Shown here piece after piece: positions 34,192-42,111 of a DNA stretch of 51,852 bases. Location of the stretch: positions 1-51,852 of the forward strand of contig NZ_QJRP01000034.1 of the NCBI RefSeq assembly GCF_003205295.1. The letters run 5' to 3'. The number at the start of each line of letters is the position of its first letter. Positions within the stretch are counted from its first letter, which is position 1. This DNA comes from Pseudomonas mosselii (GTDB taxonomy: Bacteria > Pseudomonadota > Gammaproteobacteria > Pseudomonadales > Pseudomonadaceae). The position numbers and the translations under genes were made by a program. The notes under the pieces were generated by a model. That model did not search any database. It saw only the letters and a list, made by a program, of their open reading frames with translations, and was not told the origin of the DNA.

Positions 34192-35483
34192 GCGGGGAAC
34201 CAGCCCAGCTTGATGACGAACAGGATCGACAGGATCACCAGCGCCGGGTTCAGGTCGCGATGACGGCCGGAGATCAGCTTGATGGCGGTCCAGGCGATGA
34301 AGCCGAAAGCGATGCCGTTGGCGATCGAGTAGGTCAGCGGCATGGCCAGGGCGGTCACCACCACCGGCGCGGCTTCGGTAACGTCGTCCCAGTTGATCTC
34401 GGCCAGGCCGGAGGCCATCAGCACAGCGACGAACAGCAGGGCCGGCGCGGTGGCGAAGGCGGGCACGCTGCCGGCCAGCGGGGCGAAGAACAGCGCCAGC
34501 AGGAACAGGACGGCGACCACGATGGCGGTCAGGCCGGTGCGCCCGCCGGCGCTCACGCCCGCCGCCGATTCGATGTAGCTGGTGGTGGTGGAGGTGCCCA
34601 GCAGGGAACCGGCCATGGCGGCGGTACTGTCGGCGATCAGGGCGCGGCCCATCTTCGGCATGTGGCCGTCCTTGCCCATCAGGCCGGCGCGCTTGGCCAC
34701 GCCGATCAGGGTGCCGGAGTTGTCGAACAGGTCGACGAACAGGAAGGCGAAGATCACGCTGATCAGGCCGACGTCGAGGGCACCGGCGATGTCCAGCTGC
34801 AGGAAGGTCGGGGCCAGCGACGGCGGCATCGAGACCACGCCGCCGAACGGGGTGACGCCCATCGCGATCGAGGCCACGGTCACCGCCAGGATGCCGATCA
34901 GCACCGCGCCGCGGACCTTCAGCGACTCGAGGGCGACAATCAGGAAGAAGCCCAGGGTGGCGAGGATTGGTGCCGGTTTGCTGAGGTCGCCCAGGCCCAC
35001 CAGGGTAGCCGGGTTATCGACGACGATACCCGCGTTATGCAGGGCGATCAGCGCCAGGAACAGGCCGATGCCGGCAGCGATGGCCGAGCGCAGCGGCAGC
35101 GGGATGCTGTTCACGATCCACTCGCGGATGCGGAAGATCGACAGCAGGAAGAACAGCACCGCCGAGAGGAACACCGCGCCCAGCGCCACCTGCCAGGTGT
35201 GGCCCATGTGCAGGACCACCGTGTAGGTGAAGAAGGCGTTCAGGCCCATGCCCGGCGCCAGGGCGATCGGGTAGTTGGCGATGATGCCCATGGTCACCGA
35301 GCCGATGGCCGCGGCGAGGCAGGTGGCGACGAACAGCGCGCCCTTGTCCATGCCGGTCTCGCCGAGGATGCTCGGGTTGACGAACAGGATGTAGGCCATG
35401 GCCAGGAAGGTGGTGACGCCCGCGAGAATCTCGGTGCGCACATTGGTGTCGTGTGCTTTTAGTTGAAACAGCCTTTCCAGCAT
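34188..35483 (-). CDS. NCS2-family purine permease (AzgA-like)
   Basis: Inner-membrane purine transporter of the AzgA subgroup of the NCS2 family, 431 residues with 12 or more hydrophobic helices. It begins FQLKAHDTNVRTEILAGVTT and holds the signature NPSILGETGMD and ANYPIALAPGMGLNAFFTYT, like E. coli adenine and guanine/hypoxanthine permeases. ATG 35483 has a good Shine-Dalgarno (GGGGAG) 6 nt upstream; a longer frame to 35666 is leader. Substrate (adenine, guanine or hypoxanthine) is not decided by sequence. trmA follows with a 4-nt overlap. Confidence 0.9.
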   Translation of the reverse strand: MLERLFQLKAHDTNVRTEILAGVTTFLAMAYILFVNPSILGETGMDKGALFVATCLAAAIGSVTMGIIANYPIALAPGMGLNAFFTYTVVLHMGHTWQVALGAVFLSAVLFFLLSIFRIREWIVNSIPLPLRSAIAAGIGLFLALIALHNAGIVVDNPATLVGLGDLSKPAPILATLGFFLIVALESLKVRGAVLIGILAVTVASIAMGVTPFGGVVSMPPSLAPTFLQLDIAGALDVGLISVIFAFLFVDLFDNSGTLIGVAKRAGLMGKDGHMPKMGRALIADSTAAMAGSLLGTSTTTSYIESAAGVSAGGRTGLTAIVVAVLFLLALFFAPLAGSVPAFATAPALLFVAVLMASGLAEINWDDVTEAAPVVVTALAMPLTYSIANGIAFGFIAWTAIKLISGRHRDLNPALVILSILFVIKLGWFPA

Positions 35484-35495
35484 GCCTGCTCCCCG

Positions 35496-35594
35496 GGCGC
35501 CCTCGCGCCGTGAATGTATCGACCCCAACAGCAAAGCACAGACCGTACCGGATACCGTGGTTTTGTGTGGGTCGGAAAAAAGCCGCGCATCATA
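35496..35594 (-). promoter_or_regulatory. Promoter and structured leader of the purine permease
   Basis: On the minus strand an extended -10 (TGG then TATGAT, 35594-35589) predicts a start near 35582 and an approximately 100-nt leader. The leader contains complementary blocks CGACCC (35574-35569) and GGGTCG (35525-35520) enclosing about 43 nt, and a GC-rich hairpin GGCGC-GAGG-GCGCC (35509-35496) just before the Shine-Dalgarno. This could be a regulatory RNA; no known riboswitch consensus was recognised. Confidence 0.45.
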
Positions 35595-35625
35595 CCAGCA
35601 AGGGGGGCAGGGGCCTATCGTGGCA

Positions 35626-35701
35626 GCGGGCTTGCCCCGCGATTTCGTCGGATCGGCCAGGCGCAAGCGTCCGGGCCTGTGAAATCGCGGGGCGAGCCCG
35701 C
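35626..35701. repeat. REP inverted pair
   Basis: GCGGGCTTGCCCCGCGATTTC (35626-35646) faces GAAATCGCGGGGCGAGCCCG plus C (35681-35701), complementary except for one base. It lies between the MFS gene's stop and the permease promoter, both on the minus strand, and so could separate their transcription. Confidence 0.85.
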
Positions 35702-35723
35702 ATGGCTGGAATGCAAGGGCTTG

Positions 35724-36944
35724 TCAGCCGCTATGCATCCGGTCCCGATGGGTCAGCGTCGGGAACAGTTTCATCCAGACCCCGGTCACCACCAGCGTGC
35801 CCACGCCACCGAGCACCACCGCCGGCACTGTGCCGAACCAGTGCGCGGTAACACCCGATTCGAACTCGCCGAGCTGGTTCGAGGCACCGATGAACAGCCC
35901 GTTCACCGCGCTCACCCGACCGCGCATCTCGTCCGGCGTCTCCAGCTGCACGAAGGCGCTGCGGATGACCATGCTGATCATGTCCGCCGCGCCCAGCACC
36001 ACCAGCACCGCCAACGAGAACCAGAAGGAGGTCGAGAGGCCGAAGGCGATGGTCGCCACGCCAAATATACCCACTGCGGTGAACATGGTCAGACCCACCT
36101 TGCGCTCCACCGGGAAGCGCGCCAGCCACAGCGACATCAGCAATGCCCCGACGGCGGGCGCCGAGCGCAACAGGCCCAGGCCCCAGGCACCGGTGAGCAG
36201 GATGTCCTTGGCGAACACCGGCAGCAGGGCGGTGGCCCCGCCCAGCAGCACGGCGAACAGGTCCAGCGAGATCGCGCCGAGGATGTCCGGACGGCTGCGG
36301 ATGAAGCGGATCCCGGCCAGCAGTGAGTCGAGGTTGGCCCTGCCTGGCTGCGGCTGTTGCCGACGAGCATCGAGGCTCAGGGTCAAAAGGCAGGCGATGA
36401 GATAGAGGACTACGGTCGGACCGTAAACCCAGGTACTGCCGAGGGCATAGAGCAGGCCGCCCACTGCCGGGGCGACAATGGTCGCCGCCTGGGACGCCGA
36501 GGCCGAGGCCGCCACCGCGCGTGGGAACAGACCGGGTGGAACCACGTTGGGCAGCAAGGCCTGGGTCGCCGGCATCTCGAACGAGCGGGCGGCACCCAGC
36601 AGGAAAGCCAGGACGAAGATCAGCTCACGGCTGACGTTGTCGGTAAAACTCCCCACGGCCAGCGCCAGGGCGATCAGCGCCTGCAGGGTCTGACACAGGG
36701 CGGCGACCTTGCGCCGGTCGTAGCGGTCGGCAACATGCCCGGTGTGCAGCATGAACAGTACCCGCGGGGCGAACTCGACCAGACCGACCAGGCCAAGATC
36801 AAGCACGTTGCCGGTGAGTTGGTAGAGGTGCCAGCCGATGGCCACGGTGAGCATCTGGAAGCCGCTGGCGGTGAACACGCGGGCCAGCCAAAATGCGAGG
36901 AAGGGGCGGTGATGGCGCAGCAATTGCGGGGCGGAATCGGACAT
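35724..36944 (-). CDS. MFS transporter (EntS-like efflux family)
   Basis: Major facilitator superfamily permease, 406 residues, with about 12 membrane helices. The loop 2-3 motif is GHVADRYDRRKV and the start is PFLAFWLARVFTASGFQMLT, resembling EntS/MFS_3-type exporters. ATG 36944 has a GGAGG-like site upstream (rc of CGGAGGGCC region is only moderate). It is divergent from cioAB across a 343-nt region. The substrate is unknown; I see no siderophore genes beside it. Confidence 0.85.
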   Translation of the reverse strand: MSDSAPQLLRHHRPFLAFWLARVFTASGFQMLTVAIGWHLYQLTGNVLDLGLVGLVEFAPRVLFMLHTGHVADRYDRRKVAALCQTLQALIALALAVGSFTDNVSRELIFVLAFLLGAARSFEMPATQALLPNVVPPGLFPRAVAASASASQAATIVAPAVGGLLYALGSTWVYGPTVVLYLIACLLTLSLDARRQQPQPGRANLDSLLAGIRFIRSRPDILGAISLDLFAVLLGGATALLPVFAKDILLTGAWGLGLLRSAPAVGALLMSLWLARFPVERKVGLTMFTAVGIFGVATIAFGLSTSFWFSLAVLVVLGAADMISMVIRSAFVQLETPDEMRGRVSAVNGLFIGASNQLGEFESGVTAHWFGTVPAVVLGGVGTLVVTGVWMKLFPTLTHRDRMHSG

Positions 36945-37287
36945 CGGAGGGCCTGCAACCTCGGAAATAGAGGGGGCTGAAGAGTAACATCTGTTTGTAA
37001 CAAATAGTTGCTGAAAGACACGTGGATCAACTTTTCACGGCCGAAAAAAGAGGGTGAGGCAACCGGTCACGCGGCAATCAACCACACATCCGGATGGGTC
37101 ATTCAGGACTATGCTTCCATTCAGTCGTTGATCTGGATCAATCGTTCCAGATGCAACGATCTTGGCCCTTGGGCCGGAATCCCCGCGATCGAACAGAACA
37201 ATTCCAACGCGCCGCACTCGATACCCGTGGGGGCAGTGGGCGACAGGCCATGAGCCCGGTCGCCGGATTACCTGAAGAGGAAGCACC
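36945..37287. other. 343-nt divergent control region between the MFS gene and cioA
   Basis: No credible gene is present. It contains the Anr box at 37128-37141, an inverted repeat ATCGTT (37141-37146)/AACGAT (37155-37160) touching it, and a second perfect dyad GGCCC-TT-GGGCC (37164-37175). The cioA Shine-Dalgarno GAAGAGGAAG lies at 37273-37282. I found no strong sigma-70 pair. Confidence 0.6.
37128..37141 (+). promoter_or_regulatory. Perfect Anr/FNR box upstream of cioA
   Basis: TTGAT-CTGG-ATCAA matches the FNR/Anr consensus TTGATNNNNATCAA at every position, about 147 nt before the cioA ATG. In Pseudomonas, Anr is known to repress cio genes at low oxygen, so a repressive role is likely; activation is the alternative. 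Confidence 0.85.
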
Positions 37288-38724
37288 ATGTTCGGATTGG
37301 AAGCCCTAGAGCTCGCCCGAATCCAGTTTGCCTTTACCGTGTCCTTTCACATCCTGTTCCCGGCCATCACCATTGGCCTGGCGAGCTACCTGGCGGTCCT
37401 CGAAGGCCTTTGGCTGAAGACCGGCGACAATACCTACCGTGACCTCTACCACTTCTGGTCGAAGATCTTCGCCGTCAACTTCGGCATGGGCGTGGTCTCT
37501 GGCCTGGTCATGGCCTACCAGTTCGGTACCAACTGGAGCCAGTTCTCCGACTTTGCCGGCTCTATTACCGGCCCCTTGCTCACCTACGAGGTCTTGACCG
37601 CCTTCTTCCTCGAGGCCGGTTTCCTCGGCGTCATGCTGTTCGGCTGGAACCGTGTCGGGCGTGGCCTGCACTTCTTCGCCACGTGCATGGTGGCGCTTGG
37701 CACGCTGGTGTCGACGTTCTGGATCCTCGCCTCCAACAGCTGGATGCAGACGCCGCAGGGCTACGAGATCGTCAATGGACAGGTGATCCCGGTGGACTGG
37801 TTCGCGGTGATCTTCAACCCATCCTTCCCCTACCGGCTGATGCACATGGCCACCGCGGCTTTCGTCGCCACCGCGTTCTTCGTCGGCGCCTCGGCGGCCT
37901 GGCATCTGTTGCGCGGACGCGACAACCCGGCGGTACGCAAGATGCTGTCGATGGCCATGTGGATGGCGCTGATCGTCGCGCCGGTACAGGCGGTGATCGG
38001 TGACTTCCACGGTTTGAACACCCTCAAGCACCAGCCGGTGAAGATCGCCGCCATCGAAGGTCACTGGGAGAACAAGCCCGGCGAACCGACCCCGCTGATC
38101 CTGTTCGGTATCCCCGACATGCAGGCCGAGACCACCCGCTTCAAGATCGAGATTCCGGCGCTCGGCAGCCTGATCCTCACCCACAGCCTGGACAAGCAGG
38201 TCCCGGCGATGAAGGATTTCCCGCCCGAGGACCGGCCCAACTCGACCATCGTGTTCTGGTCGTTCCGGATCATGGTCGGCCTGGGCATGCTGATGATCTT
38301 CGTCGGCCTGTGGAGCCTGTGGCTGCGCAAGCGCGGCACGCTGTACAGCTCGCGTCCGTTCCTCTACCTGACCCTGTGGATGGGCCCGTCCGGGCTGATC
38401 GCAATCCTCGCCGGCTGGTTCACCACCGAGGTCGGTCGCCAGCCTTGGGTGGTCTATGGGCTGATGCGCACCGCCGACGGGGTGTCCAACCATAGCTACG
38501 CGCAGCTTGGCTTCACCCTGGTGATGTTCGTGGTGGTCTACTTCGCCCTGTTCGGCACCGGCATCGGCTACATGATGCGCCTGGTGCGCAAAGGGCCGAA
38601 AACCGGCGAAGGCGAGGAGCACACCCCGGGTGGCCCTGGCCAGAAACGCACGCCGGCGCGGCCGCTGTCCGCCGCCGATGAAGGCCATGAGGCCGACTCC
38701 GCCAGCCTGAGCAAGGGGAACTGA
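37288..38724 (+). CDS. cioA: Cyanide-insensitive bd-type quinol oxidase subunit I
   Basis: CioA (478 residues), heme-bearing subunit I of the cyanide-insensitive terminal oxidase, a cytochrome-bd family enzyme that passes electrons from ubiquinol to oxygen. The start MFGLEALELARIQFAFTVSF then H21 holds the high-spin heme ligand, and other conserved segments are GSITGPLLTYEVLTAFFLEA, FPYRLMHMATAAF and GWFTTEVGRQPW. The quinol (Q) loop is of the short form typical of CIO. cioB begins 1 nt after the stop. Expression is probably controlled by oxygen through the upstream Anr box. Confidence 0.95.
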   Translation: MFGLEALELARIQFAFTVSFHILFPAITIGLASYLAVLEGLWLKTGDNTYRDLYHFWSKIFAVNFGMGVVSGLVMAYQFGTNWSQFSDFAGSITGPLLTYEVLTAFFLEAGFLGVMLFGWNRVGRGLHFFATCMVALGTLVSTFWILASNSWMQTPQGYEIVNGQVIPVDWFAVIFNPSFPYRLMHMATAAFVATAFFVGASAAWHLLRGRDNPAVRKMLSMAMWMALIVAPVQAVIGDFHGLNTLKHQPVKIAAIEGHWENKPGEPTPLILFGIPDMQAETTRFKIEIPALGSLILTHSLDKQVPAMKDFPPEDRPNSTIVFWSFRIMVGLGMLMIFVGLWSLWLRKRGTLYSSRPFLYLTLWMGPSGLIAILAGWFTTEVGRQPWVVYGLMRTADGVSNHSYAQLGFTLVMFVVVYFALFGTGIGYMMRLVRKGPKTGEGEEHTPGGPGQKRTPARPLSAADEGHEADSASLSKGN

Positions 38725-38725
38725 G

Positions 38726-39733
38726 ATGGGTATCGATCTTCCGCTGATCTGGGCCGTGATCATCATCTTCGGCGTCATGATGTACGTGGTGATGGATGGT
38801 TTCGACCTGGGAATCGGCATGCTCTTCCCCTTCGTCAAGGACGAGCGTGACCGCGATGTGATGATGAACACCGTCGCCCCGGTATGGGACGGCAACGAAA
38901 CCTGGCTGGTGCTGGGCGGCGCGGCGCTGTTCGGCGCCTTCCCGCTGGCCTACTCGGTGGTGCTCGAGGCGCTGTACCTGCCGTTGATCCTGATGCTGGT
39001 GGGCCTGATCTTCCGTGGCGTGGCCTTCGAGTTTCGCTTCAAGGCCCGGGCCAACAAACGCCACATCTGGGACAAGGCGTTCATCTGGGGCTCGCTGGTG
39101 GCGACCTTCTTCCAGGGCGTGGCCCTGGGCGCGTTCATCGAGGGCTTCAAGGTGGTCGACCGCAAGTTCGTCGGCGGCACCCTGGACTGGCTGACGCCGT
39201 TCACACTGTTCTCCGGCCTGGGCCTGATCGTCGCCTACACCCTGCTGGGCTGCACCTGGCTGATCATGAAGACCGAAGGGCCGCTGCAGAAGCAGATGCA
39301 TGACATCGCCCGGCCACTGGCGCTGGTGCTGCTGGCGGTTATCGGCGTGGTCAGCCTGTGGACGCCAATCGCCTACCCGCAGATCGCCGAGCGCTGGTTC
39401 AGCATGCCCAATCTGGTCTGGTTCATGCCGGTGCCGATCCTGGTGCTGGTGACCTTCTACGGCCTGCTGCGGGCGGTGGCGCGCAATGCCCACTACACGC
39501 CTTTCCTGCTGACCCTGGTGCTGATCTTCCTGGGCTACAGCGGGCTGGGCATCAGCCTGTGGCCGAACATCATCCCGCCGTCGATCAGCATCTGGGACGC
39601 CGCGGCGCCGCCGCAGAGCCAGGGCTTCATGCTGGTGGGCACGCTGTTCATCCTGCCGTTCATCCTTGGCTACACCTACTGGAGCTACTACGTGTTCCGC
39701 GGCAAGGTGACCCATGAAGATGGCTATCACTAG
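38726..39733 (+). CDS. cioB: Cyanide-insensitive bd-type quinol oxidase subunit II
   Basis: CioB (335 residues), membrane partner of CioA. It starts GIDLPLIWAVIIIFGVMMYV followed by MDGFDLGIGMLFPF, and has WDGNETWLVLGGAALFGAFP and FRGVAFEFRFKAR, all diagnostic of cytochrome-bd subunit II. About eight to nine membrane helices are visible. It is the second gene of the cio operon; a very short DUF2474-type gene follows 12 nt later. Confidence 0.95.
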   Translation: MGIDLPLIWAVIIIFGVMMYVVMDGFDLGIGMLFPFVKDERDRDVMMNTVAPVWDGNETWLVLGGAALFGAFPLAYSVVLEALYLPLILMLVGLIFRGVAFEFRFKARANKRHIWDKAFIWGSLVATFFQGVALGAFIEGFKVVDRKFVGGTLDWLTPFTLFSGLGLIVAYTLLGCTWLIMKTEGPLQKQMHDIARPLALVLLAVIGVVSLWTPIAYPQIAERWFSMPNLVWFMPVPILVLVTFYGLLRAVARNAHYTPFLLTLVLIFLGYSGLGISLWPNIIPPSISIWDAAAPPQSQGFMLVGTLFILPFILGYTYWSYYVFRGKVTHEDGYH

Positions 39734-39745
39734 GAGCGCAACGTG

Positions 39746-39886
39746 ATGAATGTCGAAGAGAAAAAGCCGCTGTGGCAACGTCTGGGTTGGCTGGTGCTGA
39801 TCTGGGGGCTGAGCGTGGCGGCGCTTGGGGTGGTGGCCTATGGCATGCGCATGTTCATGAGTGCAGCTGGCCTGAGTACCCACTGA
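39746..39886 (+). CDS. Small DUF2474-type membrane protein of the cio operon
   Basis: A 46-residue protein beginning MNVEEKKPLWQRLGWLVLIW, with one membrane helix through GLSVAALGVVAYGMRMFM. The pattern (charged N-terminus, PLWQRLGWLV..W..SV) fits DUF2474, a family found next to cyanide-insensitive oxidase genes, analogous to CydX of E. coli bd oxidase. AGGAG (39732-39736) precedes it. GTG 39743 is an equally spaced alternative start that adds one residue. It is likely a third oxidase subunit or assembly factor; this is inferred from size, topology and position. Confidence 0.8.
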   Translation: MNVEEKKPLWQRLGWLVLIWGLSVAALGVVAYGMRMFMSAAGLSTH

Positions 39887-39897
39887 GCCTTTTATCC

Positions 39898-39963
39898 ATC
39901 GCGGGGCAAGCCCGCTCCACGCTGCTTTCTGAACGCTGCGTGGGAGCGGGCTTGCCCCGCGAT
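39898..39963. repeat. REP inverted pair after the cio operon
   Basis: ATCGCGGGGCAAGCCCGCTC (39898 onward) and its reverse complement ending GCGAT at 39963 form a long hairpin between the convergent cio operon and rlmG. It is likely a shared transcription stop. Confidence 0.88.
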
Positions 39964-39966
39964 GCT

Positions 39967-41091
39967 TTATTTCCGGGCTTTGAGCACCACGAACTTCGGC
40001 GTTGCCGCCACCTGCTCGACTCCTCGGAACAACCGCGCCAGCTTGCTGTGATAGCCCAGGTGGCGGTTGCCGACGATGTACAGCGCCCCACCGACTTCCA
40101 GCGCCTCCCGGGCCTGCTGGAACATGCGCCAGGCGAGGAAGTCGCCCACCACCTGCTGCTGGTGGAAGGGCGGGTTGCACAGCACCACGTCCAGCGATTG
40201 TTTCTCCTGACCGGCCAGGCCATCTGCGGCCCTGATCGTCACCTCGCGATTACCCAGCGCCGCCTGCCAGTTCTCCCGTGCTGACTGCACCGCCATGTAC
40301 GACTCGTCAACCAGAGTGAACTGCGCATCCGGGTTGGCCAGGGCGCAGGCGATCGCCAGCACGCCATTGCCACAGCCCAGGTCGGCGACCCGGGCGCTGC
40401 CCAGGTCGCGTGGCAGGTGCGGCAGGAAGGCGCGGGTGCCGATGTCCAGGCCTTCGCGGCAGAACACGTTGGCGTGGTTGACCAGCTCCAGGTCCGGGCT
40501 GTCCAGGCGGTAGCGGCTGGGGTAGGGGGAGTGTGCGGTCGGGCGTTCGGCGACGGTGGCAGTCAGCAGGCGCGCTTTCTTTTGCGCCAGCGAAGCCTGG
40601 ACCGGGCCGATGTACTTCTCCATCAGGTCGCCGGCGGCGCGGGGCAGGTGCTTGATCATGGCCCCGGCGATCACTTGGGCGCCGGGGGCCAGCTGGGCCC
40701 GCAGGCGGATCAGCTGCTCCTCGAGCAGGGCCAGGGTCTTCGGCACGCGCACCAACACGCGGTCGAACGGCCCCTGAAAGGCCTCGCTGGCCGGGATGAA
40801 GGGCACGCTGTCAAACGGCTTGCCGTTACCCGCGAGGTTCTTCTCCAGGGCCAGGTGCGCCAGGTGCGAGTCGCCGCTGCTGGTTACCTGTACATGTCCC
40901 GCGAGGCTCGCGGCCAGGGCACCGAAGCTGTCGTTGAGCACCAGCACCCTGCAGCTCGCCTGCGGCGCCTGGGCGGCCAGGTGCTCCAGCAGATACTGGT
41001 CGGCGGCATCGAAGGCCAGCAGCGGGTCGTTGGCCTGCACCGGCTGGCGGATCAGGTCGAGGTCGGCGAAGGGGCTGTTGAACAGGGGCAT
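39967..41091 (-). CDS. rlmG: 23S rRNA (guanine-1835-N2)-methyltransferase RlmG
   Basis: RlmG, 374 residues, methylates G1835 of 23S rRNA with SAM. It has two related domains, an inactive N-terminal one and a catalytic C-terminal one with VADLGCGNGVLAIACALA (motif I) and LCNPPFHQQQVV (NPPF motif IV). The region YPSRYRLDSPDLELVNHANV is typical of RlmG/RsmC proteins. RsmC is the main alternative, but the length and N-terminus favour RlmG. It stands alone on the minus strand, 98 nt from the ppoR stop. Confidence 0.9.
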   Translation of the reverse strand: MPLFNSPFADLDLIRQPVQANDPLLAFDAADQYLLEHLAAQAPQASCRVLVLNDSFGALAASLAGHVQVTSSGDSHLAHLALEKNLAGNGKPFDSVPFIPASEAFQGPFDRVLVRVPKTLALLEEQLIRLRAQLAPGAQVIAGAMIKHLPRAAGDLMEKYIGPVQASLAQKKARLLTATVAERPTAHSPYPSRYRLDSPDLELVNHANVFCREGLDIGTRAFLPHLPRDLGSARVADLGCGNGVLAIACALANPDAQFTLVDESYMAVQSARENWQAALGNREVTIRAADGLAGQEKQSLDVVLCNPPFHQQQVVGDFLAWRMFQQAREALEVGGALYIVGNRHLGYHSKLARLFRGVEQVAATPKFVVLKARK

Positions 41092-41189
41092 GACGTGGGG
41101 CTCTGCTGCGAATCCTGCCCGGCGCGCTGCGCGGCGGGCTTGCGGCGGGTGATTCTACAGGGCTTTGCGTCCGGGCGGGGGACGGGCTG

Positions 41190-41894
41190 TCAGAGCAGGC
41201 CGCGCAGGGCGGCAATGGCGATGGCACCGGCTTTGTTGGAGGCGTTGGTCTTGGTGATCACGCTGCGGATATGGAAATTCACGGTACTGGTCGATAGCGA
41301 GAGGATCATCGCCACGTCGGCGGCGGTCTTGCCCGCTGCGGACCACTTGAGCACTTCGAGTTCGCGCTCGCTCAGTTGCGGCACCGGGCTGAACTTCTGC
41401 AGATGATGTGTGCTGAGTACGGCGTGCAAGGTGTTGCACAGCCACATTACCTGGGCACTCTTCGCGAAGAGTTCCTCGCGGGTGACGACTCCCTGGGGCC
41501 TGGAGACACTCAACTGACTCTCGTTGTGCTGCTGGTCATGCACCGACTGGCTCCAGCCATGGGTCATGCCATGCGCCGTCGCGGCTTCACGTAGTTGCGG
41601 GACTTCGCGATAGAGGTCGTCGCTCCATAACAATGGCAGCGTTGTTCGATGGCATTTCGATACTGCAGGGTCTATCTTGATGAAACCCTCGGCTTGATAA
41701 CGCTCATTCCAGGCGCTTGGGTAGTTGTTGTATAGGATTACCTGTGGGTCACGGGCCGTGATGTGCAGGTGCAGTGCCAAGCCAACGAACTCCATGTTGA
41801 GCGCCTGGGCCAGTTTCACCGCTTGGCCAAACAGTGCCTTCGGCTCTTGCTCGTCCAGCATTTGCTGGAGTTGCTCGCTTTTCCAGTGTGGCAT
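41190..41894 (-). CDS. ppoR: LuxR-family quorum-sensing regulator, PpoR-like solo
   Basis: LuxR-type regulator, 234 residues, with an N-terminal acyl-homoserine-lactone domain and a C-terminal helix-turn-helix (LSERELEVLKWSAAGKTAAD). The six residues conserved in AHL receptors are all present with a constant offset from TraR: Trp62, Tyr66 (AWNERYQAEG), Asp75, Pro76 (KIDP), Trp90 and Gly113. No luxI gene lies in the window, so it is a solo. Size and position fit PpoR of P. putida, reported to bind 3-oxo-C6-HSL. It is divergent from fpr across 217 nt. Confidence 0.88.
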   Translation of the reverse strand: MPHWKSEQLQQMLDEQEPKALFGQAVKLAQALNMEFVGLALHLHITARDPQVILYNNYPSAWNERYQAEGFIKIDPAVSKCHRTTLPLLWSDDLYREVPQLREAATAHGMTHGWSQSVHDQQHNESQLSVSRPQGVVTREELFAKSAQVMWLCNTLHAVLSTHHLQKFSPVPQLSERELEVLKWSAAGKTAADVAMILSLSTSTVNFHIRSVITKTNASNKAGAIAIAALRGLL

Positions 41895-41954
41895 CGATAA
41901 AGCTCCCTTTGGCGTTGCAGTGGATCCAAAATCGGCAGTGCACGGGACGTAGTG

Positions 41955-41968
41955 TAGGAAAACTCCTA
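41955..41968. promoter_or_regulatory. Inverted repeat upstream of ppoR
   Basis: TAGGA-AAAC-TCCTA (5-bp arms) lies 61 nt before the ppoR start, between possible promoter elements on the minus strand (TACACT at 41956-41951 overlaps its edge). It could be an operator for ppoR or fpr. The factor is unknown, and short dyads of this size also occur by chance. Confidence 0.35.
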
Positions 41969-42111
41969 ACGCTGTGTTGGGTTTTTTTTGCTATAGCCGC
42001 CACACTTTTTTAGCTGATTGCGATCACTCCTTGGCGATACCTTACAAACCGACGGTGTTTATCTCCGGCGCTTTGCGCGAAACTGTGCGCACCTGATCCA
42101 TGGAGTCCGTC

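Noticed and set aside
34113..35462. 449-codon open frame antisense to the purine permease
   Set aside because: Composed of Gln, His, Asp, Gly and Arg repeats, as expected from the complement of a hydrophobic transporter gene.
41895..42111. A lux box upstream of ppoR
   Set aside because: No dyad of the expected 18-20 bp lux-box type was found; only the short TAGGA/TCCTA repeat is present.
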